Assembly: GCF_002368195.1 (NCBI RefSeq)
Contig: NZ_AP018178.1
Span: 791,738-855,737, forward strand
Length of the DNA: 64,000 nucleotides
Source: Calothrix sp. NIES-2100
GTDB taxonomy: Bacteria; Cyanobacteriota; Cyanobacteriia; Cyanobacteriales; Nostocaceae
Direction of reading: 5' to 3'
Below are positions 16,090 through 25,169 of this stretch, in pieces (the stretch's first letter is position 1; each line of letters starts with the position of its first letter). The translations under genes and the position numbers were made by a program. The notes under the pieces are model-generated. The model did not search any database. It was not told where the DNA came from and was given only the letters and a program-made list of their open reading frames with translations.

Positions 16090-18285
16090 TCACTGCGCTG
16101 GCAATTTGGGATGGGTAGTTGAGTATTTTCCAACTAATTCGGAAATTTCTGGGTTATATAGCCGCAAATAATTCCAATAGTTGCCTAATACTTGACGCAC
16201 GTAATTTTTGGTTTCATCAAAGGGGATGTTCTCGACAAATTCATCTGGATCTTGTGTTGGCATAGTTTGCAGCCATTTGGATACGTTACCAGGGCCAGCG
16301 TTGTAACTAGCGATCGCTAACAGGGAGTTATTGCTATATTGCTGATGGGTATGATCCAAATACCAAGTTCCTAGCATGATATTGTCGTTAGGATCATCTA
16401 GCTTGATTGTTTTGCTATCAACTTTGATTTGTGGGGCGATCCATTTAGCTGTGCTTGGTAAAACTTGCATTAAGCCCATAGCATCGGCGATGGATTTGGC
16501 TTTAGATTCAAAGCGCGATTCTTGACGAATCAAAGCAGTGACTAGCAAGGGATTGATTTGGCGTTCTTTAGACCATTTTTCAATCTCTTGCAAATAAGGA
16601 AAGGGATAACGGGCTTGCCAGTAAATACTCTGTTGGCTAAGAGTTTGATATTCGGCTTGTTCTTCTGGGGTTTCTCGGTCTTCTAATTTAGAAATTGTGT
16701 CAATTCCGATTTTATTTTCCCCTCTCGCTAGCTGCATCAAGCCTTCGGTAAATTGTTCTGCTACGCTAGGCTGGGCTTTATTGATAAATTCTGTCTCCCA
16801 TTGCAACCAAGCGTCTCTGTCTTGTCCTAAAAGATACAATTCTTTAAATGTTTCCGAACCGGCAGTAGGTACGGGACGCTGGGGTGCAACTACTTCTGGG
16901 TTCATTTGGCGGACGGTACTAAAGTTACCGACATTCAGCCCGAGAATTGCTGCCGATCGCCATGCATAGTATGAGTAAGGAAACTGGCTAAGAACATATT
17001 CATAAGCGGTTTTCGCTTCTTGCTGTTTCCCTAGCTGGGTGGCCCATTTACCTACCCAAAAACCTGCTCTAGGAGCCAAAATACTGGTGGGATTGTTGGT
17101 GGTAATTGGTTCTGCCCATTGCCATGCACCGACATAATCTTTGGCTTTGGCTTTTTCTTGGGCGATTTTCCAACGGTATTCTGCGGCTTCGTCAGAATTG
17201 CCATATTTGGCTATCAGTACTTGCCATGCCTGAGCGGCTGATTTATTATCATTGAGCGCTTTGTAAATTTTGGCTTTTTCTACTACTGCCTTACCAGCTA
17301 CTTGCGGAAATTTGGCGATCGCTTGATCAAGATAAGGCAAAGCATCTTTACGAGTTTGTACCATTTCGGCTAAACGCAGTAAGCCAGTTCCAGTTTCTTC
17401 GGCTTCGGGAAATTGCTGCACCAGTTGTTTATAACTAGCGATCGCTGTCTCCTTCTGTTTACCTGTAACTTGCAAACCGCGTCCAGTACGGTAGAGATTT
17501 AGTGCTGTTTTGGGTGCTTTGGCATAAGCATTTGCTGCTTTGTCAAATAAGTTGTTTGTCCAATAGGCTGTAGCAATGATTTCCCAATCTTCCGGTTTGA
17601 GAGTTGACTCCTGGGTTAGCGCATCCAACACGCCTACTGTTCCTGGTTGATCGGCAGCGTATTTTGCCAAAATTAACTGCAATTGCGGCTGATTGGGATT
17701 TTCTTGCAGGCGTTTTTTGATGATTTCCCAGGTTAGGGGATGGGTGGGAAATTGAGCGATCGCTATATCCTGTTGCTTCGGTTGCGCAATTAGATAAATA
17801 GCTTTCACTGCGGCTGCGGTTTTGGGATACTGTTTCAGCACTTTCTGCCGCAAATCCGAGGCTTTACCACTTTCACCTAACATATCTTGGGCTTGAGCCT
17901 GTTTCAGCAGAATGTAAGGCGCAAGGATGGGATAATCTTTTTCTAGTCCATCTAGTAAAACCAGCGCTTTTTTCCCTTGAGTCCTTTCAATGTAATCGCT
18001 AGCTAACAGATAACGAGCGCGTTCTCTGTCTAGCGTTCGGGAATTTTGGACGATATCTGCTAATTTTGCGGCTCTTTCTGGTAGAGATTGTGACACCAGT
18101 GGATATACGGCGGACTTAGCTTTACTAGCCTCCGATATCTGCTCTGTTGGATTATTACCCTGTTTTAGCCATTGTCCCACGGACTTTCCAATCTGCGGCG
18201 CTGAAACCATTGCCCCAGCTAAAAAGGCACATAGTCCTGCACCAGCAATGATCGGAACTGGATTTTTTTTAAGCTGCTTCAGCAT
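16090..18285 (-). CDS. Soluble lytic murein transglycosylase with TPR-like superhelix
   Basis: 731 residues. An N-terminal membrane anchor/signal (VPIIAGAGLCAFLAGAMV) is followed by ~500 residues of helical TPR-like repeats and a C-terminal SLT domain (~575-700): LIRQESRFESKAKS with the catalytic Glu, AMGLMQVLPSTA, and YNAGPGNVSKWL. It cleaves the MurNAc-GlcNAc bond of peptidoglycan, giving 1,6-anhydro ends, as in E. coli Slt70. Slightly larger than Slt70. It stands between repeat blocks, so it is probably its own transcription unit. Confidence 0.93.
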   Translation of the reverse strand: MLKQLKKNPVPIIAGAGLCAFLAGAMVSAPQIGKSVGQWLKQGNNPTEQISEASKAKSAVYPLVSQSLPERAAKLADIVQNSRTLDRERARYLLASDYIERTQGKKALVLLDGLEKDYPILAPYILLKQAQAQDMLGESGKASDLRQKVLKQYPKTAAAVKAIYLIAQPKQQDIAIAQFPTHPLTWEIIKKRLQENPNQPQLQLILAKYAADQPGTVGVLDALTQESTLKPEDWEIIATAYWTNNLFDKAANAYAKAPKTALNLYRTGRGLQVTGKQKETAIASYKQLVQQFPEAEETGTGLLRLAEMVQTRKDALPYLDQAIAKFPQVAGKAVVEKAKIYKALNDNKSAAQAWQVLIAKYGNSDEAAEYRWKIAQEKAKAKDYVGAWQWAEPITTNNPTSILAPRAGFWVGKWATQLGKQQEAKTAYEYVLSQFPYSYYAWRSAAILGLNVGNFSTVRQMNPEVVAPQRPVPTAGSETFKELYLLGQDRDAWLQWETEFINKAQPSVAEQFTEGLMQLARGENKIGIDTISKLEDRETPEEQAEYQTLSQQSIYWQARYPFPYLQEIEKWSKERQINPLLVTALIRQESRFESKAKSIADAMGLMQVLPSTAKWIAPQIKVDSKTIKLDDPNDNIMLGTWYLDHTHQQYSNNSLLAIASYNAGPGNVSKWLQTMPTQDPDEFVENIPFDETKNYVRQVLGNYWNYLRLYNPEISELVGKYSTTHPKLPAQ

Positions 18286-18376
18286 GAATACCCGCTGAAA
18301 ATTTCAGATGAATTTCTTGAAACTTTAGCATTACTAGCGGTAAGTGTTGCGATTTTTTCATTTTTTCTAGGGCGAG

Positions 18377-18471
18377 TGGGCATTGGGCATGGGGCATTGG
18401 GCATTGGGCATTGGGCAGGGGGGACAAATGACAAATGACAAATGACAAATGACAAATGACAAATGACAAAT
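18377..18471. repeat. Heptamer repeats GGGCATT and ACAAATG
   Basis: Four to five GGGCATT-like units, then six perfect GACAAAT units, between the hydroxylase and transglycosylase genes. STRR-type. Confidence 0.85.
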
Positions 18472-19731
18472 TCACCTTTTTGCCAGTTCTGGAGTTTGCC
18501 CTTTTAACCCAATCATCAATTTGAGAGTATAGATTTTAAGCAGAGGCACTCGGCGCATGATCCATAAACCTAGACGACGAACCAGCAATAAGGGTAAGAA
18601 ATTATTAGAAAACATCCGATCTAACAAATCGGTGAATCCCAATATTGTTAAGTTTTCTCGCTGACGCCAGCGTTCATAGCGTTTGAGGATTTGGATGTTA
18701 CCAATATCTTTACCTTTGGCGTTGGCTGTTTGGATTACTTGCGCCAATGCGGCTGCATCGCGAATACCTAAATTTAAGCCTTGTCCGCCAACCGGATGGC
18801 AATTGTGGGCTGCATCGCCAATTAATGCTAATCTCGGTAAGACATAGCGATCGCTTTGCATGAGTTGGACGGGAAAAATAAAGCGATCGCCTAGTAATTC
18901 CAATTTACCCATGTGATTACCAAAGCGGCGGCTGAGTTCTGTTAAAAATTGCTCGTCACCCAACTCACATAAGGCTTTGGCTTCTTCATGGGGGGCTGTC
19001 CAAACGATGCGGCAACGGTTCCCCGGTAAAGGTAAAATCGCGAATGGCCCGCTAGTCCAAAATTTTTCGTAGGCTGTATTGTTGTGGGGTTTTTCTGGTT
19101 TAACAAAGGCGACAATACAGGATTGCCAATACTTCCAGCCGTGAGTTTTAATTCCCGCGCCTTGGCGAATTGGCGATCGCGCTCCGTCTGCGGCTACTAA
19201 TAATTTACTCCGTACTGTCCTTGTGTGTTCTGCCACTTTGATATCTATGGCAACTATGTCCTGTTGGTACTCTGTTTTCACTACCTCTGCGGGACATAAA
19301 TAAGTTACATTCGTACAATCACGGACAAATTCTTGTAATGGCTGTAACAGTGCTTGGTGTTCTGCCACATAACCTAATTCTGGTGTGCCTAAATCTGCTG
19401 TGTTAAATTCCACAACCTCAGAATAATCGGCATCAGATAGGCGTACATGGTGATATTTGGCGATTTGCGGCAACATTTTGTCCCAAATCCCAATTCCTTG
19501 GTAAATTAGCGCTGAAAGCATGTGAATGGCGTAGGCTTGGCCTTTGGCGACTGCGGCTGATGCTACTTTGGCTTCTACCAGCAGTATCTTCAAGCCGGAA
19601 TCTTTTAAAGCTGAGGCTAGGGTTAAGCCAATAATCCCGCCGCCGACAATCACCAAATCATAATCATATCCCCCCTTGTCTGTGGCTGTTTGGGGAGAAG
19701 GTAGGGTTTGCAAAAGCTGTGTTAGGGGCAT
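18472..19731 (-). CDS. FAD-dependent hydroxylase, UbiH/Coq6 family
   Basis: 419 residues. The Rossmann FAD motif is YDLVIVGGGIIGLTLASAL; the second FAD motif is LALIGDAAHNCHPVGGQGLN with the GD pair, followed by LGIRDAAAL. This is the class A flavoprotein mono-oxygenase pattern of the UbiH/UbiF group. Cyanobacteria do not make ubiquinone, so a quinone- or tocopherol-related substrate would be guesswork. The C-terminus has a hydrophobic, Arg-rich membrane-binding segment. The start is 62 bp downstream of the minus-strand fusion gene's stop, so co-transcription is possible. Confidence 0.88.
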   Translation of the reverse strand: MPLTQLLQTLPSPQTATDKGGYDYDLVIVGGGIIGLTLASALKDSGLKILLVEAKVASAAVAKGQAYAIHMLSALIYQGIGIWDKMLPQIAKYHHVRLSDADYSEVVEFNTADLGTPELGYVAEHQALLQPLQEFVRDCTNVTYLCPAEVVKTEYQQDIVAIDIKVAEHTRTVRSKLLVAADGARSPIRQGAGIKTHGWKYWQSCIVAFVKPEKPHNNTAYEKFWTSGPFAILPLPGNRCRIVWTAPHEEAKALCELGDEQFLTELSRRFGNHMGKLELLGDRFIFPVQLMQSDRYVLPRLALIGDAAHNCHPVGGQGLNLGIRDAAALAQVIQTANAKGKDIGNIQILKRYERWRQRENLTILGFTDLLDRMFSNNFLPLLLVRRLGLWIMRRVPLLKIYTLKLMIGLKGQTPELAKR

Positions 19732-19793
19732 TGTTAAGAGAAATTACAGCATCTTAACTATTATTTTGACGCGATCGCGCAATTTAGAGCAAG

Positions 19794-22523
19794 TTAGATC
19801 ATCAACTCAAAAAAGAATGCTGTAAAACCCAACATCAGCAACAAATGTGGCAGGTTGTTCAAGAGCGATCGCTTGGTAATCCGCAGCAGTGGATAGGGAG
19901 TAAACACCATTACCGAAAGTAGGGTTACGCCTTGCAGAAATTGCGCCACATCTAAACTCCAGGTGAGGGTGGGTAAGCCTGCACCGCTATAACCTAGCGT
20001 CCTTGCTAAAACTGGGAGAATTTGCCCGGCTTGAGTCATAGCCGCCGGAATGTAATGAGTGAGATTAGCTGCTAGGGTTAAGGGCAGATAGGCATAAATA
20101 ACAGTGAGATAGTCTGGTTGCTGAGAATCGAAAAAACGAGCGATCGCATGAGTTAAATAAGTCAACACGGCGGGAATACTCAGAAGCACAAGCACAATGG
20201 GAATGCTAAGCAGCAAATGATCCGCATCCAGAGGAACAGAACCAAATCCCAACCATCCGAGAATCTTCTGCCCATGATGCATGAACACACCACCCAATAG
20301 CAGCAACAAAAGGGCAACTTCTGCCCAAAATCCCTTGTGATTATCGAGCAAATCCGAAGCTGGGAACCGCAAATTCAATTGTGCCGAGCGATTGGGACAG
20401 CCTTTTAAGCAAGTCATACACAGCATACAATCCCGGTTGTCCTGCAATTGCGCCGGATGTAAATACAGCGGACATCCCCCCGTTTCCTGTCCTTCGCTGG
20501 GCAAGGCTTCAGCAAAGGTGATGGGAGTTGGCGTTGTCCCCTTATAGCAGCCAAAGGTACTGCACTGACTGCCACACACCTGTTGAGCCGATCGCAACTC
20601 AACTATCGACAGTTTGGCAAACAAACCATTCATCCCACCAATCGGGCAAAGATACCGACACCATAATCGCCGCTCGTAAATTAAGCTGAAAATTGTCGCT
20701 CCGGCGGTGATTGTCAACAGCAACCAAGCAGACAAATAGGCATGGTGTGGTAAGTCCCAGAGTTTTTCCCACAGGTAAATAGCCACAAAGCCAGCGAATA
20801 CAATCCAGCCTCCCCAACGGTTCAACCATTTGCTATTCCAGGTGAGTTGCTGACGTGGAAATAGCCACAGAGAAATGCGCCTGATGACGGCTCCGGTAAT
20901 CATAAATGGACAGACGGCACACCAAAGCCTACCCACAAAGGCAAACAGAAACAAATAACCAGGCCACCACCACGCCCAAAACAAATTTAAGGTGATACTG
21001 CTATCCTGATTTTGGGGGCCAATGAAACCCAGCACTGTCACAGGTACAAAAACAGCCATCATGATTACCCAGATACCCTTGGGATACCAGCGACTCAGCA
21101 ATATTTGCCGCAACCAGGGTATATGAGTCAACAGATCCAGCCGAAAGGCGTTTTTAGTTGATTCTACTGACCATAATGCTTGTTCTGGTATCACCGAATG
21201 CCCTGATGGTGTCATCATCACGGCTCTGTGCAAAATCTCTGCCAGTTCTGTCAGGTTTCCGGGGTAGTCGTAGCTAATCAGACGACGGAGATCGGATTGA
21301 TCTAGTTGTAACAAGGGGCGATTCTGTTCACAGCAAAACTGCTTCAAAAAGTAGCGGGCAAAATCGGGAATGTCGGCTTTCCGTTGGGGTAGAGTAAAAA
21401 GCTTGATAGTAATGGCTTGAATATCAGGCAATTCTAGTTTGTTAGGCGATGCCAAGATGAGGCGCACAGAAGATTGAATTGGTGGTGCAGGTTCAGTAGC
21501 AGAATTAATTTTGCCCAAAATACCTTGGTTTGGCAGAATTAATCCGGTTTTTAGGTAGTGAATTAAGCGAGAGCGATCGCCCTGACTCAACACCTGCACA
21601 TTATCTAATACCAGGGTTCCCCGCTCTAACAGTTCCAGAATCCCCCTTTGCTGTCCTACCCTACCAAACAACACATCCGTATTCAACCGACCATCTTCTG
21701 CACGCAGTAGCGCCGCACAGTCCATTTCCGCAAAGGGTTGGGATGCTAGTTCGGAGCCTGCATGAATCAAACCTGCTACAAATGTTTTACCTGTACCTGC
21801 TTGCCCTTGCAACACCACAGGCTGGAGATTTGCGGCTGCTTGATTAATCTGTTCTGTCAGTTTTTGTGCAGCTTTACTACTGCCAATAATGCTTGTTTTG
21901 CTTGGTAATGGCTGGATATAGGACTGTAAAGCTTGAATCCGCTCCTGTTCCCAGGCAATGCGAGTGGTATACTCATACAAATCATGGGAGAGCTGGGAAT
22001 GAATTATCTGTTCAATTGCAGGGTATTCCGCAATCAGCGCTTGAAATGCGGCTTTCGGTAAAAACAAAATTTCGCTTTTTGTCAGCGCGATCGCATTGGT
22101 TTGATATGTTCCTTCTACGCCATTAGCGATCAGCGTATAACCAAATAATTCACCCGGATTCCGGTAGCGAATTAGCAAGTGACCAATCAACGATTGTCGG
22201 AAAATCTCCACCTTTCCCGACTTTAGAAGATACATCCCTATAGGGGTCTGCCCCTCCTGATAGATCAGCGTTTTGGGTTCGACGCTAAAGCAATCGAATG
22301 ATTGAGCGATCGCCTGTATTGCTTGTAGAGGCAATTTTCCCCAAAGCTGATGAACACTCAGCCAATTTTGACAATCTTCAACGTCATTAACGATATTTGC
22401 AATCAACGGCAATGGTTGCTCTAAAATTGCCGCCACAGGTTGATTTTGCCTGGTTGCTGTGGAATCCGTTTCCAAATTCAGGCTTTGCTGCATCGCCGGA
22501 TGATTATATTTATTTAGGTACAA
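19794..22523 (-). CDS. Fusion protein: cNMP-binding + AAA+ (sigma54-activator-like) + membrane polyferredoxin
   Basis: 909 residues. A cyclic-nucleotide-binding domain (~75-175; LIYQEGQTPIGMYLLKSGKVEIF) is followed by an AAA+ domain like that of sigma54 activators (~210-445), with Walker A GQAGTGKT (240-247) and Walker B LVLDN (304-308). The GAFTGA loop that contacts sigma54 is absent: LFGRVGQQRGILELLERGTL runs straight through, and the Walker B Glu is Asn. The C-terminal half has about ten membrane helices plus NosR/NapH/CcoG-like cysteine clusters (WCAVCP, WCRYLCPIGG, VCGSQC, CMLCMTCLKGC), implying 4Fe-4S clusters. The likely theme is signal-gated electron transfer or redox sensing at a membrane. 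It is unlikely to activate transcription. Met11 is an alternative start. Confidence 0.85.
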   Translation of the reverse strand: MYLNKYNHPAMQQSLNLETDSTATRQNQPVAAILEQPLPLIANIVNDVEDCQNWLSVHQLWGKLPLQAIQAIAQSFDCFSVEPKTLIYQEGQTPIGMYLLKSGKVEIFRQSLIGHLLIRYRNPGELFGYTLIANGVEGTYQTNAIALTKSEILFLPKAAFQALIAEYPAIEQIIHSQLSHDLYEYTTRIAWEQERIQALQSYIQPLPSKTSIIGSSKAAQKLTEQINQAAANLQPVVLQGQAGTGKTFVAGLIHAGSELASQPFAEMDCAALLRAEDGRLNTDVLFGRVGQQRGILELLERGTLVLDNVQVLSQGDRSRLIHYLKTGLILPNQGILGKINSATEPAPPIQSSVRLILASPNKLELPDIQAITIKLFTLPQRKADIPDFARYFLKQFCCEQNRPLLQLDQSDLRRLISYDYPGNLTELAEILHRAVMMTPSGHSVIPEQALWSVESTKNAFRLDLLTHIPWLRQILLSRWYPKGIWVIMMAVFVPVTVLGFIGPQNQDSSITLNLFWAWWWPGYLFLFAFVGRLWCAVCPFMITGAVIRRISLWLFPRQQLTWNSKWLNRWGGWIVFAGFVAIYLWEKLWDLPHHAYLSAWLLLTITAGATIFSLIYERRLWCRYLCPIGGMNGLFAKLSIVELRSAQQVCGSQCSTFGCYKGTTPTPITFAEALPSEGQETGGCPLYLHPAQLQDNRDCMLCMTCLKGCPNRSAQLNLRFPASDLLDNHKGFWAEVALLLLLLGGVFMHHGQKILGWLGFGSVPLDADHLLLSIPIVLVLLSIPAVLTYLTHAIARFFDSQQPDYLTVIYAYLPLTLAANLTHYIPAAMTQAGQILPVLARTLGYSGAGLPTLTWSLDVAQFLQGVTLLSVMVFTPYPLLRITKRSLLNNLPHLLLMLGFTAFFFELMI

Positions 22524-22642
22524 TTTAGTATCTCCACTATTTAAATAACAGTTTTATTTAATTTCTCAGGATTTTTTTTATAAAAATATAACAAGGTATT
22601 GCAGTAAAGGCTTGTAATCTAACGACTTCATCCATCGGATGT

Positions 22643-22760
22643 CAATACGGTTCGGTTAAGGGAGAAAGGGAAAAGGGCCCATTCAAACCTTTCCCCCTTA
22701 CCCCTTAACCTTTTCCCTTTCCCCAAAGGGAGATAAAAATTGCTTATCCGAACCGTATTG
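22643..22760. repeat. MITE-like fold-back element with ATACGGTTCGG ends
   Basis: CAATACGGTTCGG (22643-22655) and CCGAACCGTATTG (22748-22760) are perfect terminal inverted repeats around a purine/pyrimidine-rich core (GGGAGAAAGGGAAAAGG). A single related end occurs at 35421-35440. The rest of 22524-23103 has no gene. Confidence 0.75.
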
Positions 22761-22954
22761 CATCGGCTCTTCTCATGTTAAATCCGTATTATTATGTTTA
22801 ACTCCCAATTTGCGTAGCTGTTTACAAAATTCTGGCAACTAAAAAATATCCCATCACTGTGTTAGCACAGGAAGTACAGAAGGCAGGGTAGAAATAATCT
22901 GATATTTTGCGCGATCGCTCAGTCTCAAGCAAGTTAACCGATTTACACGAGAAA

Positions 22955-22990
22955 AAACCTCGCCGATTACTGAGGAACGCAGCGAGGTTT
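22955..22990 (-). terminator. Rho-independent-type terminator for the small basic protein gene
   Basis: AAACCTCGC and GCGAGGTTT pair; read on the minus strand the stem is followed by TTTTTTCTCG. It lies ~115 bp downstream of the gene at 23104-23313. Confidence 0.6.
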
Positions 22991-23103
22991 GATTTTGTGA
23001 TCTTGAGCAAAGATAGATAAAAAAACTAGGAGACAAAGCTAAAATCAACTATTGATAACCAAGTTAATCACTGCTTTGGTAGTATAAATTTAAATGCAAT
23101 AGC

Positions 23104-23313
23104 TTACTTTTTATTTACTGCTGAACTAGCAGAGCGTTTGGTATGATGCTTGAGATGTTTATGCTTAACTATTTTGCCACCATTAGCTTTGTTTGTTGCT
23201 GCATGATGAGTCTTATATATAGTAGCAGCTTCAGCTTGAAAAACAGATGCATAAATAGCTACAGGGGTAGCGATCGCTAACGCCAGAAGTAAACCTTTAG
23301 CTAATTTATTCAT
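23104..23313 (-). CDS. Small secreted His/Lys-rich protein
   Basis: 69 residues. The signal peptide MNKLAKGLLLALAIATPVAI is followed by YASVFQAEA and a likely A-x-A cut. The mature part is ~40 residues and very basic (KIVKHKHLKHHTKRS). No known family. The His-rich character could bind metal or polyanions, but nothing in the context supports a specific role. A terminator follows at 22955-22990, so this is probably a real single-gene unit. Confidence 0.6.
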   Translation of the reverse strand: MNKLAKGLLLALAIATPVAIYASVFQAEAATIYKTHHAATNKANGGKIVKHKHLKHHTKRSASSAVNKK

Positions 23314-23459
23314 GATAACCTGATGATTTGTTTAGTGAAAGAACCAACGATTTAACTATCCTAAATTTATATGTCAGTGATTTGTTTCTGACATGAATTT
23401 TTTATGTATATTTTTCAGATAAATTTTGCTGTTAAATTCAATTTAACTTTATCCTTTAT

Positions 23460-23496
23460 CAGTCAACAGTCAACAGTCAACAGTCAACAGTCAACA
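23460..23496. repeat. CAACAGT heptamer repeat, five units
   Basis: Five near-perfect AGTCAAC units in a row. Classic STRR. Confidence 0.9.
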
Positions 23497-23540
23497 CTAT
23501 TTCTTTAATTGCACACTTTTTCATCAATTAACAATATAAA

Positions 23541-23567
23541 AAACCCACTGCCAGAGGCAGCGGGTTT
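23541..23567. terminator. Hairpin AAACCCACTGCC/GGCAGCGGGTTT
   Basis: 12-bp stem with one mismatch and a 3-nt loop. There is an A-run on the left and TTTAAA on the right, so it could terminate minus-strand transcription. No clear client gene. Confidence 0.4.
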
Positions 23568-24152
23568 AAATGGTATAGTGTGTAGTTACGGGAAAATCAA
23601 AAAATTAATTGATTATCTACTATAAAATGTAGAAATTAGCAGTCATTGTTTCTTGGGGAAGGCTGCTGTATAGTCACCTCAAAGAGCTGGTTATCACATA
23701 GGTCTACGGTAAGTACAGCTATCAACAGAGCCAGACTTAGGAGTTAAGGCTAACTTTTCTGTTTGAGATTTTTCAGAGCATTCAATAGTAGACCCTTATA
23801 GTATGGCAAAAAAGCGTGTAATTGTTTTATGAGTTATATAAACTTTCTGTGTAGATTTCTATATTTTTCTCTGGGCAAATTGTTTCTTTTCGTCGGTATA
23901 TCATCTGGAGTACCAAACTTGGGAGTTCAAAAGATTGTGACAGCTAAAACACCGAAACTTGAGAACCGGCTACAGGGGCAAGAAAATATTAGGTCTAAAA
24001 ATCAGGCTGTGACTAAATAATTTATGGTAACTCCATACAGCCTTAACATTCCCAGCATCCCATAGCCGTATTTCATTGGTTTGTAAATTCTATGAAATTT
24101 GTATGTCTATTGTCACCAGATGTATATTAGACAACAAATTATACATGTCAAT

Positions 24153-24911
24153 CTAAACAATACTCAAAGCCATCAGACTTTCTGCCATTTCCAAGTTGGA
24201 TGTAACATTTTGAACATCATCCAAACCTTCTAAGGTATCAATTAATTTGAGAAGCGATCGCGCTTGATCGGGATCGGTAACTTCCACAGTATTGCTAGGA
24301 ATCCACCGCAATTCTGTATCAGTTACCTCAAAGCCTTTTTCGTTGAGGGTTTTATTGAGAATCTCTAAATTTTCTACTTCACTCAATACTTCCGCCATCT
24401 CATCCTCAGCCATTTCGTAAGACTCAGCTCCACCTTCTAAAGATGCTTCTAAAAGCTGTTCTTCATCAACTACTCCCTGGACTGTACAAACACCTTTTTG
24501 TTCAAACATCCAACTAACACAACCAGTTTCACCCAGATTCCCACCATTCTTACTAAAAGCAACACGTAAATCAGCAGCAGTACGATTGCGGTTATCTGTC
24601 AGGGCTTCAATTAAAATTGCGACACCACCAGGCCCGTAACCTTCGTAACGAATAGCTTCAAAACTAGCATTATCACCACCAAATGTGCCTGCACCTTTAG
24701 CGATCGCCCGTTCAATATTATCATTGGGAATTCCCGCCGCTTTAGCCTTATCAATTGCTGTGCGCAGTTGAAAATTTCCCGCTGGATCTGGTATACCGCT
24801 TCTAGCCGCAACAATAATCGCCCTTGACAGCTGGGTAAAGGTCTTTGCCCTTTTTGCATCCACCACAGCCTTTTGGCGCTTAATATTTGCCCATTTACTA
24901 TGTCCTGCCAT
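24153..24911 (-). CDS. YebC/PmpR-family protein
   Basis: 252 residues from ATG 24911, where the invariant family start MAGHSKWANIKRQKAVVDAKR begins. The frame is open for 18 codons further upstream, but that extension is not family-like. Other matches: RSGIPDPAGNFQLRTAI, IPNDNIERAIAKG, RYEGYGPGGVA and GCVSWMFEQKG. Full length for the family. YebC proteins have been described as transcription regulators and, more recently, as helpers of translation through difficult sequences; which applies here is unknown. Confidence 0.93.
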   Translation of the reverse strand: MAGHSKWANIKRQKAVVDAKRAKTFTQLSRAIIVAARSGIPDPAGNFQLRTAIDKAKAAGIPNDNIERAIAKGAGTFGGDNASFEAIRYEGYGPGGVAILIEALTDNRNRTAADLRVAFSKNGGNLGETGCVSWMFEQKGVCTVQGVVDEEQLLEASLEGGAESYEMAEDEMAEVLSEVENLEILNKTLNEKGFEVTDTELRWIPSNTVEVTDPDQARSLLKLIDTLEGLDDVQNVTSNLEMAESLMALSIV

Positions 24912-24981
24912 AACCTGAACTTTATCTACACTGCATTTCCAGATTAAGATATAACCGAAATGCAAAGGTAGTTTGAGAAAG

Positions 24982-25059
24982 AGTCAATAGTCAATAGCCC
25001 AAAGTCAAATGACCAATGACTAATGACCAATGACCAATGACCAATGACCAATGACCAGT
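24982..25059. repeat. TGACCAA heptamer repeats
   Basis: AGTCAAT units followed by at least seven TGACCAA units. Classic STRR. Confidence 0.9.
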
Positions 25060-25169
25060 GAAAATCCTTACCTTGGATGATTGTGCAACACTCGCGGAAA
25101 ATGCCAAAGTGGTGGCGTAGACGGGAAGCGGCTTGTCATCAGACATCGCTTTGCTTGAATTGCTGATTC

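Larger units (their letters stand above)
23314..24152. other. 839-bp intergenic region
   Basis: Contains a CAACAGT repeat (23460-23496) and a hairpin (23541-23567). An open frame at 23829-24020 has no support (see rejected items). No tRNA-like fold was recognised. Confidence 0.5.

Noticed and set aside
15575..16171. Long open frames on both strands across the 21-bp array
   Set aside because: The period is a multiple of three, so any unit without a stop stays open. No start context or protein-like composition, and several frames are open at once.
23829..24020. 63-codon plus-strand open frame
   Set aside because: No ribosome site, no recognisable motif and AT-rich chance-like composition, although its first part is hydrophobic.
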